NCBI RefSeq assembly: GCF_025630775.1
Contig: NZ_JAOSZE010000016.1
Location: 62,001 to 126,000 of the forward strand
Source: Actinoplanes sp. KI2
Lineage (GTDB): Bacteria > Actinomycetota > Actinomycetes > Mycobacteriales > Micromonosporaceae
DNA length: 64,000 nt
Direction: 5' to 3'
Program-made: the position numbers and the translations under genes
In this document: positions 17,379 to 24,959 of the stretch, piece after piece
Position numbering within the stretch: position 1 is the stretch's first letter
How the letters are laid out: the number at the start of each line of letters is the position of its first letter
Notes under the pieces: generated by a model
The model's database searches: none
Told to the model about the DNA's origin: nothing
What the model saw: only the letters and a program-made list of their open reading frames with translations

Positions 17379-17804
17379 TCAGTGCTCGGCGGTGTGGCGG
17401 GTGCCGGAGTAGTACTCGAAGAGCATCGCGCTGGCCGCGACGATCACCATGATCAGGCCGGCCGCGATCAGCCACCACATCCAGAACACCAGGCCCATGC
17501 CCGCCACCGAGGCCGCCAGCGCGATGCCGAACGGCCAGTAGCTGCCCGGGCTGAAGAAGCCGATCTCGCCGGCGCCCTCGGCGATCTCGCCGTCCTCCCG
17601 GTCCTCCGGGCGGGGCTCGATACGCCGTGACACGAACCAGAAGAACGTGGCGCACATCGAGCAGAGCAGGCCGGACAGGATCAGCGCGACCACGCCGATC
17701 CACTCCATGTGGCCGGTCGCGCCGTGCGTCCAGAAGCCGTACAGGGTGGCGGCGGCGAACAGGAAGCCGGCCACCCCGGCGAAGATCTTGTATTCGGTCC
17801 TCAC
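17379..17804 (-). CDS. ctaF: cytochrome c oxidase subunit IV (actinobacterial)
   Basis: The 141-aa protein has four hydrophobic helices and the conserved actinobacterial CtaF stretch around GEIGFFSPGSYWPFGIAL. It is a structural subunit of the aa3 oxidase within the bc1-aa3 supercomplex. GTG 17804 lies 10 nt after the ctaC stop, with GGGAAG in between, so it is co-transcribed with ctaC. Its stop lies in the conserved direct repeat that borders the 72-bp array. Confidence 0.9.
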   Translation of the reverse strand: MRTEYKIFAGVAGFLFAAATLYGFWTHGATGHMEWIGVVALILSGLLCSMCATFFWFVSRRIEPRPEDREDGEIAEGAGEIGFFSPGSYWPFGIALAASVAGMGLVFWMWWLIAAGLIMVIVAASAMLFEYYSGTRHTAEH

Positions 17805-17814
17805 GTCGCTTCCC

Positions 17815-18741
17815 CTACTTTCCCGAAGCCACGGCGTTGCTCTGGTTCCAGCTGTTCGCCTGGCGCCGCGTGTTCAGCGGCTCCGTCGTTGTCGCGTACG
17901 GCGGCTCGCCGATCGCCACCATGGCCTGCTGGGTGGAGGCGCCGCCCTTGCGGGCGGTCATGTACTGGTCGAACTTCTCCGGCGAGACCACCACCAGCTC
18001 GAACTGCATGAACGCGTGGTACGTGCCGCACAGCTCGGCGCACCGGCCGACGTAGTGGCCCGTCTTGTCGAGGGTCACCTCGAAGACGTTGCGCACGCTG
18101 CCCGGGAAGACGTCCCGCTTGAACAGCAGCTGGGGCACCCAGAAGGAGTGGATGACGTCCTTCGAGGTCTCCTCGAACCGGATCTTTTCCCCGACCGGCA
18201 GGACCAGCAGCGGGATCACGTCGGCCGAGCCGATGGTCGAGACCACCGTGTTGGCGTCCTTGCCCATGCCGTCGCGGTAGTCGAACTCCCACTGCCACTT
18301 GAACGCCGTGACCTGGACGATCTGGTCGGGGTTCTTGGAGAGCTTGTCCACGTCGGTCTGGACGATCGCGGTGTAGTAGAAGAGCACCGCCACCACGAGG
18401 ATCGGCGTGACCGTGTAGAGGACCTCCATCGGCATGTTGAACCGGGTCTGCACCGGCAGCTCGTCGCTGCGCTTGCGGTACCGGATGATGCACCAGAAGA
18501 TCAGGCCCCACACGAAGATGCCGACGACCAGGGCCGCGATCACCGCGGCGATCCACAGGTCGTACATCCGGTGAGCCTGCAGGCTGATGCCGTTGCTGGG
18601 CCAGCCGAAGTTGCCGAACGCGCTCCCGAAACTCTGCAGCGAACAGCCCGAGAGTAGGAACAGCAGCCCCACGGCTCCGAGACCGAGCCCGGCGATCCGG
18701 ACTGCCGCTCGCGGCCGCGCGGCCGAACTCTTTGCGCCCAC
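17815..18741 (-). CDS. ctaC: cytochrome c oxidase subunit II
   Basis: The 308-aa protein begins with a lipoprotein signal (LLFLLSGCS, lipobox Cys near residue 33) and two transmembrane helices. A CuA cupredoxin domain follows, with a ligand His in VIHSFWVPQL and the CAELCGTYHAFM cluster, all CuA ligands present. It accepts electrons from QcrC. GTG 18741 is the start. The ctaC-ctaF pair is contiguous, with no ctaD between, so the catalytic subunit I must be encoded elsewhere. Confidence 0.95.
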   Translation of the reverse strand: MGAKSSAARPRAAVRIAGLGLGAVGLLFLLSGCSLQSFGSAFGNFGWPSNGISLQAHRMYDLWIAAVIAALVVGIFVWGLIFWCIIRYRKRSDELPVQTRFNMPMEVLYTVTPILVVAVLFYYTAIVQTDVDKLSKNPDQIVQVTAFKWQWEFDYRDGMGKDANTVVSTIGSADVIPLLVLPVGEKIRFEETSKDVIHSFWVPQLLFKRDVFPGSVRNVFEVTLDKTGHYVGRCAELCGTYHAFMQFELVVVSPEKFDQYMTARKGGASTQQAMVAIGEPPYATTTEPLNTRRQANSWNQSNAVASGK

Positions 18742-18896
18742 CTGCTTCTGCCTCCCTTAGCCGCGTCGCCCTCGCCCGAAACGGACACGGGCGGCAAGGC
18801 GTCACCGACGGTCGCACACTACTCGACCAGGCCCTACCGTCCGGTTCCGGGGGGTCGGATCTTCAACGCCCGCGCAACCCTTCAACATCCGGACGA

Positions 18897-18902
18897 TACC
18901 GT
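18897..18902 (+). promoter_or_regulatory. -10-like TANNNT box, leaderless start
   Basis: TACCGT ends 7 nt before GTG 18910. Together with the absence of a Shine-Dalgarno it supports that GTG rather than the in-frame ATG at 18919. Confidence 0.45.
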
Positions 18903-18909
18903 TCGCAGG

Positions 18910-20055
18910 GTGGAATACATGGGCGTTCCCGCCGGAGCAGCGGCCTACATGGACGCGGCGACCGCTGTTCCACTGCATCCGGTGGCGGCGGAGGCGCTGG
19001 TCGCGGCGCTGGCCGACGGCTGGGCGGACCCGTCGCGCCTGTATGCCGCGAGCCGGCGGGCGCAACAGCTGAGAGAGGCGGCGCACGCCGCGTTCGCCGA
19101 AGCATTGAGCGTACGCCCGGACGAGGTGTCGATCTGGTCTTCCGGTACGCAGGCGGCGCAGGCAGCGGTGCTAGGTGGACTCGCCGGCGGACGGCGCCGG
19201 GGCGACACGCTGGTCCACTCGGCCATCGAGCATTCGGCCGTCCTGCACGCGGCCGCCAAAGGTCAGGCCGTGGCGGTCGGTGTGGATCAACTCGGCCGCC
19301 TCGACCTGGCCGCCTGGGAAACGGCTGTCAGGACGCCCGGGGTGGCCCTGGCCAGCCTGATCAGCGCCAGTCACGAGGTGGGGACGGTGCAGCCGGTTGC
19401 CGCGGCGGCCGAGCTCTGCGCGGAGGCCGGCGTCCCGCTCTACGTCGACGCCGCCCAGTCGATCGGCCGCCACCCGGTCCCGCCGGGCTGGTCGATGCTC
19501 AGCGCCAGCGCGCACAAGTGGGGTGGGCCGCCCGGGGTCGGCGTCCTGGTGGTGCGCAAGGGTGTGCGGTGGATCTCACCGTACCCGCAGGATGATCTTT
19601 ATCGCCCCGGCGCGACCGGCGCCCTCGACCTGCCGGCCGTGGTGGCCGCCGCGGCTAGTCTGCGGGCCGTGCTGGCCGAGTCGCGGGCCGAGACGGCACG
19701 GCTGAGCGCGCTGGTCGACCGGATCCGGGACCGGGTGGCGGCGACCGTGCCGGACGTCGAGGTGGTCGGCGACCCGGCGGACCGGCTGCCGCACCTGGTC
19801 ACCTTCTCCTGCCTGTACGTGGACGGCGAGGCGCTGCTGCACGCGCTGGACCGGGCCGGTTTCGCGGTCTCGTCCGGCTCCTCCTGCACCGCGTCGACGC
19901 TGCGGCCGAGTCACGTGCTGGAGGCGATGGGCGTGCTCAGCCACGGCAACGTGCGGGTCTCGCTGCACCGCGGCACGACCGCCGCGGAGGTCGACAGGTT
20001 TTTGTCCGTTCTGCCGGGGATGGTGGAAGAAATCAGGAAGCAGGCCGGCCTGTAA
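18910..20055 (+). CDS. cysteine desulfurase (NifS/IscS-like, class V aminotransferase)
   Basis: The 381-aa PLP enzyme has SAIEHSAVL (cofactor stacking His), YVDAAQSIG, the Schiff-base lysine in SASAHKWGG, and the catalytic Cys326 in SSGSSCTAS on the active-site loop. It would release sulfur from cysteine as a persulfide. The next gene, overlapping by one base (TAATG), is a TusA-like carrier, so this desulfurase most likely feeds a tRNA-thiolation or sulfur-relay route rather than being a general Isc enzyme. Confidence 0.9.
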   Translation: MEYMGVPAGAAAYMDAATAVPLHPVAAEALVAALADGWADPSRLYAASRRAQQLREAAHAAFAEALSVRPDEVSIWSSGTQAAQAAVLGGLAGGRRRGDTLVHSAIEHSAVLHAAAKGQAVAVGVDQLGRLDLAAWETAVRTPGVALASLISASHEVGTVQPVAAAAELCAEAGVPLYVDAAQSIGRHPVPPGWSMLSASAHKWGGPPGVGVLVVRKGVRWISPYPQDDLYRPGATGALDLPAVVAAAASLRAVLAESRAETARLSALVDRIRDRVAATVPDVEVVGDPADRLPHLVTFSCLYVDGEALLHALDRAGFAVSSGSSCTASTLRPSHVLEAMGVLSHGNVRVSLHRGTTAAEVDRFLSVLPGMVEEIRKQAGL

Positions 20056-20264
20056 TGGTGATCGACTGCCTGGGCCAGAAGTGCCCGCTCCCCGTGATCG
20101 CCCTGGCCAGGCACATCCGGGAGGTCGGCGTGGGTGAGGTCATCCGGGTGCTGGCGGACGACCCGGCGGCGGCGAACGACATCCCCGCGTGGTGCCGGAT
20201 GAAGGAGCAGGAGTACCTCGGCTCCCCCGAGCGGCATGCCTTCGACGTCCGCCGGATCAGCTGA
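20055..20264 (+). CDS. TusA-like sulfur carrier protein
   Basis: The 69-aa protein has the TusA/SirA/YeeD motif CPLP, with the sulfur-accepting Cys10 (DCLGQKCPLPVIALARHI). It is translationally coupled to the upstream desulfurase through TAATG, which predicts that the pair act as donor and acceptor. The acceptor enzyme (for example a thiouridylase or molybdopterin factor) is not in the window. The stop lies inside the first copy of a 26-bp tandem duplication. Confidence 0.9.
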   Translation: MVIDCLGQKCPLPVIALARHIREVGVGEVIRVLADDPAAANDIPAWCRMKEQEYLGSPERHAFDVRRIS

Positions 20265-20302
20265 GGTACTCGACCAGCCGGATCAGCTGAGGTACTCGAC
20301 CA
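20251..20302. repeat. perfect 26-bp tandem duplication across convergent stop codons
   Basis: The 26 bp 20251-20276 (GCCGGATCAGCTGAGGTACT plus CGACCA) are repeated exactly at 20277-20302. Copy 1 carries the tusA-like stop; copy 2 carries the stop of the opposite-strand kinase. Confidence 0.95.
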
Positions 20303-20783
20303 CCGGCGCGACCGGCTCCACGGCCAGGCAGGTGTCCACCACCAGCCGCGGCCCGAGGTACGGCTCGTACTCGCTCTGCCGCTCCAGCACCCGCACCCAG
20401 TCCGGGACGCCGTCGTGATCGCGGGCCGCGTACCGGGCCTCGACCCGCCGCCGGTGCTCGGCGTCGTCGCCGCAGACCACCTCGACGACGCGCAGCGGCA
20501 CGCCGAGCCGCTCGGCCAGCTCGACCCAGAGCTGGCGGGCCGCCTTCACCGGGTTGACCGCGTCGATGATCACGTGGTGGCCGATGCGCAGCTGCACCTC
20601 GGCCAGCGCCGCCACGATCCCGTACGCGGCATAGCCCGGCCGGGACTCGGTGACCTCGTAGCGCTGCATCGTGAAATCGACCGTGTCGACGGGGAGCACC
20701 GCGGCGGGCAGCTCGGCGGCCACCCGCTCGGCGAGCGTGCTCTTCCCGACACCGGGCAGCCCGGCGAAGACGGCGAGGACCAT
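20283..20783 (-). CDS. P-loop kinase / AAA ATPase-like protein
   Basis: A Walker A motif GLPGVGKST opens the 166-aa protein. VIIDAVNP near residue 73 acts as the second acidic motif, and RRRVEAR near 110 could be the LID arginine region. It resembles small nucleotide/nucleoside or polynucleotide kinases of the zeta-toxin/ChvT superfamily (AAA_33); the substrate is unknown. It lies 12 nt downstream of the adoK-type gene on the same strand, so they are probably co-transcribed. Confidence 0.75.
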   Translation of the reverse strand: MVLAVFAGLPGVGKSTLAERVAAELPAAVLPVDTVDFTMQRYEVTESRPGYAAYGIVAALAEVQLRIGHHVIIDAVNPVKAARQLWVELAERLGVPLRVVEVVCGDDAEHRRRVEARYAARDHDGVPDWVRVLERQSEYEPYLGPRLVVDTCLAVEPVAPVVEYLS

Positions 20784-20795
20784 GGACGTGACCGG

Positions 20796-21773
20796 TCAGG
20801 CGGGCAGGAACGGCTTGATCTCGGCGGCCGCCACGTCACCGTACGAGTCGGCGAAGCGCTTGCCGAACTCGTCGCCGCGGATGTCGTACTCCTGCGGGCC
20901 GACCGATTCCAGCACCAGCGCCGCCACCAGCGAGCCCACCTGCGCGGCCCGCTCGAGCCCCAGCCCCCAGGAGACGGCCGTGAAGAAGCCGGCCCGGAAA
21001 CCGTCGCCGACGCCGGTCGGGTCGCCGGGGATGACGTCCCGGGCGACCGGCACGTGGATCCGCTCGATGTCCCGGCCGGTGATCTCCACGCCGTCCTTGC
21101 CGAGCGTGGTCACCCGGATCTTGACCTGCTCGAGGACCTGCTCGCCGGTGAGGCCGGCCTTGGACTCCAGCAGCGAGCGCTCGTACTCGTTGGTCAGCAG
21201 GTAGTCGGCGCCGCTGATCAGGGTCAGCACGTCGCTGCCCTCCATCCGGGCGAGCTGCTGCGACGGGTCGGCCGCGAACTTGAAACCGCGGTCGCGGCAC
21301 TCCTGCGAGTGGCGGATCATCGCCGCCGGGTCGTTCGCGCTGATCAGCACCAGGTCGAGGCCGCCGGCCCGCTCGTCGACCGGGGCGAGCTCGATGTTGC
21401 GGGCCTCGGCCATCGCGCCCGCGTAGAACGAGGCGATCTGGTTGAGGTCGTCGTCGGTGGTGCAGACGAAGCGGGCCGTGTGCGCCACCTCGCTGACGTG
21501 CACCGAGTCGCAGTCGACGCCGTGCCGCTCGAGCCAGGATCGGTAGTCGGCGAAGTCCGCACCCACCGCGCCGACCAGGATCGGGCTGAGGCCGAGCTTG
21601 CCCATGCCGAACGCGATGTTGCTGGCCACCCCGCCGCGCCGGACGACCAGGTCGTCGACGAGGAACGAGAGGGAGACCTTGTGCAGCTGGTCGGCGATGA
21701 GCTGGTCGGCGAACCGGCCCGGGAAATGCATCAGATGATCGGTCGCGATCGAGCCGGTAACGGCGATCTTCAT
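20796..21773 (-). CDS. adoK: PfkB-family carbohydrate kinase, adenosine-kinase type
   Basis: The 325-aa ribokinase-fold protein has the glycine pair RRGGVASNIAFG near residue 46 and the catalytic signature DPTGVGDGFRAGF near 253, whose second Asp is the catalytic base. The sequence style and genomic position (next to ctaC and the ErpA-like gene) match mycobacterial Rv2202c, which is an adenosine kinase of ribokinase type. Adenosine phosphorylation is therefore the best guess, though other sugars are possible. Confidence 0.8.
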   Translation of the reverse strand: MKIAVTGSIATDHLMHFPGRFADQLIADQLHKVSLSFLVDDLVVRRGGVASNIAFGMGKLGLSPILVGAVGADFADYRSWLERHGVDCDSVHVSEVAHTARFVCTTDDDLNQIASFYAGAMAEARNIELAPVDERAGGLDLVLISANDPAAMIRHSQECRDRGFKFAADPSQQLARMEGSDVLTLISGADYLLTNEYERSLLESKAGLTGEQVLEQVKIRVTTLGKDGVEITGRDIERIHVPVARDVIPGDPTGVGDGFRAGFFTAVSWGLGLERAAQVGSLVAALVLESVGPQEYDIRGDEFGKRFADSYGDVAAAEIKPFLPA

Positions 21774-21839
21774 GTCGGCCCTCGAGGTCGGGAACAGGGG
21801 GCGAGCTTGCCTACGCAGCCTACCGGCACGTTACGCGAC

Positions 21840-21869
21840 GCAGGCCGCCCCGTTAACGGGACGGCCTGC
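21840..21869 (-). terminator. hairpin downstream of the erpA-like gene
   Basis: GCAGGCCG, mismatch, CCCG / CGGG, mismatch, CGGCCTGC closes a TTAA loop (12-13 pairs). It lies between the erpA-like stop and the adoK start. There is no U-run, so a factor-assisted terminator or processing site is likely. Confidence 0.6.
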
Positions 21870-21908
21870 GGAGGTTTCCGCCTGATCGTGCAATATCAGC
21901 GGGACGGA

Positions 21909-22277
21909 TCAGTGGAACGAGTCGCCGCATGCGCACGAGTTCTGCGCGTTCGGGTTGTCGATCGTGAAGCCCTGCGCGTCGATCCGGTCCGCGAAGTCGA
22001 TGGTGGCGCCGGCCAGGTAGGGCGCGCTCATCCGGTCGACGACGACCTCGACCCCGCCGAAGTCGTTGACGACGTCGCCGTCGAGCGAGCGCTCGTCGAA
22101 GAAGAGCTGGTAGCGCAGGCCGGAGCAGCCGCCCGGCTGAACGGCGATACGCAGGCGCAGGTCATCCCGGCCTTCCTGCTCGATCAGGGCCTTGACCTTC
22201 ACAGCGGCGACGTCGGTAAGGATGACGCCGGTGGGCGCGGCGGCCTCGGTCGACTCGGTGTGCGCTTCAGTGGTCAC
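21909..22277 (-). CDS. A-type iron-sulfur carrier, ErpA/IscA-like
   Basis: The 122-aa protein has the A-type carrier's three conserved cysteines: PGGCSGLRY, and CAC in NSCACGDSFH. These hold a 2Fe-2S or 4Fe-4S cluster for delivery to apo-proteins. GTG 22277 is chosen for the GGGAG 7 nt upstream; a 16-codon longer version has no site. Likely clients nearby are NadA and LipA, both 4Fe-4S enzymes. It corresponds in position to Rv2204c. Confidence 0.9.
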   Translation of the reverse strand: MTTEAHTESTEAAAPTGVILTDVAAVKVKALIEQEGRDDLRLRIAVQPGGCSGLRYQLFFDERSLDGDVVNDFGGVEVVVDRMSAPYLAGATIDFADRIDAQGFTIDNPNAQNSCACGDSFH

Positions 22278-22374
22278 TGCGTATCTCCCTGCCACGGTGG
22301 GGTCTGCGGTGGTCTGCAGTACCACCCAACGCTAGCCCCTGTTCCGATGATTCCCAATCCGGGTGGCTTTCCTC

Positions 22375-23499
22375 TCACCTACTCCACTGACGGGACAGCC
22401 TGCCGGCGAGTTCGCGCAGGCCACGGGCGGGCTCGGCCAGCGCGATTTCCTCCGACCCGAAGTGATCCGTCAGCGACAGGGTCTCGGTGACCCCGGCACC
22501 GGCCGCCTCCCGGTAGCCGGTCTCGTTCCGGCCGCACACCACGACGCAGGGCAGCCCCCGGTCGCGGGCGCCGTTCGCGATGCCGGCCACCACCTTGCCG
22601 CGCAGCGACTGATGGTCGAACGACCCCTCCCCGGTGATCACCAGGTCGGCGGCGTCCAGCTCCTTCTCCAGCCCGATCAGCGTGCCGACCAGGCCGATGC
22701 CCGAGGTGACCCGGCCGCCGAGGGCGATCAGCGCCGCGCCGATGCCGCCGGCCGCGCCGCCGCCGGGCGCGACCTCCAGGTCGGTGAGCCCGAACGCCTG
22801 CTCGAGGACGCCGGCGAACTGCTCCAGCGCGGCGTCCAGCCGGAAGACGTCCTCCTCGGTGGCGCCCTTCTGCGGGCCGTAGACCTTGCTGGCGCCGTGC
22901 AGGCCGGTCAGCGGGTTGTCGACGTCGGTGGCGACGACGATGCGGGCCTGCCGCAGCCGGGGCTGTCCGCCGAGCGCCACCGCGGCGCTGAGCACCGCCC
23001 CGCCGTACGGGAGGGCGTTTCCGGCCACGTCGATCGGGGCGGCGCCGAGCGCGGCGAGCATGCCCGCTCCCCCGTCGTTGACCGCCGAGCCGCCCAGGCC
23101 GATCACCAACTCGGCCGCGCCCGCCTCGACCGCGGCCGTCATCAGCAGGCCCAGGCCGTACGAGGTGGTGATGTTGGGATCGCGCTCCTGCGCGGTCAGC
23201 AGGTGCAGGCCGCAGGCCTGGGCGCTCTCGAGGTACGCCGTGGTGCCGGAGAGCAGGATCTCGCCGCGCGCCGGGCGGCCGAGCGGATCGACGGTCTCCA
23301 CCGGCAGCCGCCGGCCGTCCAGCGCCCCGGCGAGCACCTCGACGAAGCCAGGGCCACCGTCGGACAGGGGACGCTGAACGAGGTGATCTTCGCCCAGCCA
23401 GCCCGCGGCGACGGCGGAAGCGACATCGGGGGCGGAGAGGGTGCCGGCGAACTTGTCCGGACAGATCAGTACGCGCACCTCCTGAGTGTGGCAGGCCAC
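22375..23499 (-). CDS. glycerate kinase (GlxK/GarK family)
   Basis: The 374-aa protein shows the family pattern: ICPDKFAGTLSA at the start, RPLSDGGPG, GLGGSAVNDGGAGMLAALGA near residue 133, and TGEGSFDHQSLRGK near 299. It phosphorylates glycerate, linking glyoxylate/glycerate use to glycolysis. GTG 23499 gives the tracked length. GTG 23478 begins exactly at the conserved VRVLICPDK and has AGGAG immediately before it, so the true start is uncertain. It is divergent from nadA with a gap of under 70 bp. Confidence 0.9.
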   Translation of the reverse strand: MACHTQEVRVLICPDKFAGTLSAPDVASAVAAGWLGEDHLVQRPLSDGGPGFVEVLAGALDGRRLPVETVDPLGRPARGEILLSGTTAYLESAQACGLHLLTAQERDPNITTSYGLGLLMTAAVEAGAAELVIGLGGSAVNDGGAGMLAALGAAPIDVAGNALPYGGAVLSAAVALGGQPRLRQARIVVATDVDNPLTGLHGASKVYGPQKGATEEDVFRLDAALEQFAGVLEQAFGLTDLEVAPGGGAAGGIGAALIALGGRVTSGIGLVGTLIGLEKELDAADLVITGEGSFDHQSLRGKVVAGIANGARDRGLPCVVVCGRNETGYREAAGAGVTETLSLTDHFGSEEIALAEPARGLRELAGRLSRQWSR

Positions 23500-23534
23500 T
23501 TTTGAGCGACGGGGAAGACCGTGCCCCGCTGTGC

Positions 23535-23540
23535 CACTAT
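23535..23540 (+). promoter_or_regulatory. -10-like box for nadA
   Basis: CACTAT ends 6 nt before GTG 23547, the spacing seen at the leaderless starts in this window. The first base deviates from TANNNT, so support is weaker. Confidence 0.35.
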
Positions 23541-23546
23541 GGCGGC

Positions 23547-24752
23547 GTGACCTGGATCGAGCCTGCTGACACCGCTACCGCGTTGCTTTTGCTCGGCCGT
23601 GGCAGCGACCCCGCCTCCGAGCGCGGCGTCGACTGCCCCGGCGAACTGCCCGCACCGAGCGACCCCGACCTGGTGGCCCGGGCCACCGCCGCCAAGGCCG
23701 CGCTCGGCGACCGCGTCTTCGTCCTGGGCCACCACTACCAGCGCGACGAGGTCATCCAGTTCGCCGACGTCACCGGCGACTCGTTCAAGCTCGCCCAGCA
23801 GGCCGCGGCCCGGCCGGATGCCGAGTTCATCGTCTTCTGCGGCGTGCACTTCATGGCCGAGAGCGCCGACATCCTGACCAAGCCCGAGCAGAAGGTGATC
23901 CTGCCCGACCTCGCGGCCGGCTGTTCGATGGCCGACATGGCCGTCCTCGGCCAGGTGCAGACGGCCTGGGAGCACTTCGAGGACCTGGGCATCACTGCGC
24001 CGACCCGCGGCGGAAAACCCCAGAACAAAACCATCGGAAACGAGATCGTCCCGGTCACCTACATGAACTCGTCGGCCGACATCAAGGGCTTCGTCGGCCG
24101 CAACAAGGGCGTGGTCTGCACCTCGTCCAACGCGAAACGGGCGCTGACCTGGTCGTTCGAGCAGGGCTCGAAGGTCTTCTTCCTGCCCGACCAGCACCTG
24201 GGGCGCAACACCGCCGTACTGGAAATGGGCTTTGATCTTGAGGATTGTGTGCTCTACGACCCGCACAAGCCGAACGGCGGCCTGACCGACGAGCAGCTGC
24301 GCAACGCCCGGATGATCCTGTGGCGCGGGCACTGCTCGGTGCACGGCCGGTTCACCATCGACAGCGTGCGCGAGGTGCGCGAGCGGGTGCCGGGGGTGAA
24401 CGTGCTGGTCCACCCGGAGTGCCGGCACGAGGTGGTGCAGGCGGCCGACCAGGTCGGCTCGACCGAGTACATCATCAAGGCCCTGGATGCGGCGCCGGCG
24501 GGTTCGGCGTGGGCGGTGGGGACCGAGCTCAATCTCGTACGCCGGATGGCGCTCGCCCACCCGGACAAGCAGATCATGTTCCTCGACCGAACGGTCTGCT
24601 ACTGCTCGACGATGAACCGGATCGATCTGCCGCACCTGGTCTGGGCGCTGGAGGAGCTGGCGGCCGGCCGGGTGCCCAACCAGATCACGGTCGACGAGGA
24701 CACCGCGCACCACGCCCGGATCGCCCTCGACCAGATGCTCGCCCTTCCATAA
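23547..24752 (+). CDS. nadA: quinolinate synthase
   Basis: NadA condenses iminoaspartate with dihydroxyacetone phosphate to quinolinate for NAD synthesis, using a 4Fe-4S cluster. The sequence has the triplicated-domain hallmarks: LGHHYQRDEVIQFAD, DLAAGCSMADM, VCTSSNA, HPEC and CYCSTMNR, giving the three cluster cysteines. The length (401 aa) suits the long actinobacterial form. nadB and nadC are not visible here. The GTG is supported by a CACTAT box; a 15-codon longer frame would reach into the divergent promoter. Confidence 0.95.
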   Translation: MTWIEPADTATALLLLGRGSDPASERGVDCPGELPAPSDPDLVARATAAKAALGDRVFVLGHHYQRDEVIQFADVTGDSFKLAQQAAARPDAEFIVFCGVHFMAESADILTKPEQKVILPDLAAGCSMADMAVLGQVQTAWEHFEDLGITAPTRGGKPQNKTIGNEIVPVTYMNSSADIKGFVGRNKGVVCTSSNAKRALTWSFEQGSKVFFLPDQHLGRNTAVLEMGFDLEDCVLYDPHKPNGGLTDEQLRNARMILWRGHCSVHGRFTIDSVREVRERVPGVNVLVHPECRHEVVQAADQVGSTEYIIKALDAAPAGSAWAVGTELNLVRRMALAHPDKQIMFLDRTVCYCSTMNRIDLPHLVWALEELAAGRVPNQITVDEDTAHHARIALDQMLALP

Positions 24753-24959
24753 CACAGAGTAACGGTAAGAGCGCCCTCTGAGTGGCGGCGCCTTTACAGT
24801 GTCTTAATCATCAGCATTTCTTCACTGCGCGGGCGTTGTCCGACTTCCCTTATCGTCACGCAGCGCTATGCTTCCCCGGTTGCAGACACGGGTACCCCCG
24901 CCCGAAGCCTGCCCCTCGTTCACTTTCGGGCCCCGATCGCCCGCCGGCTGGAGGTTACG

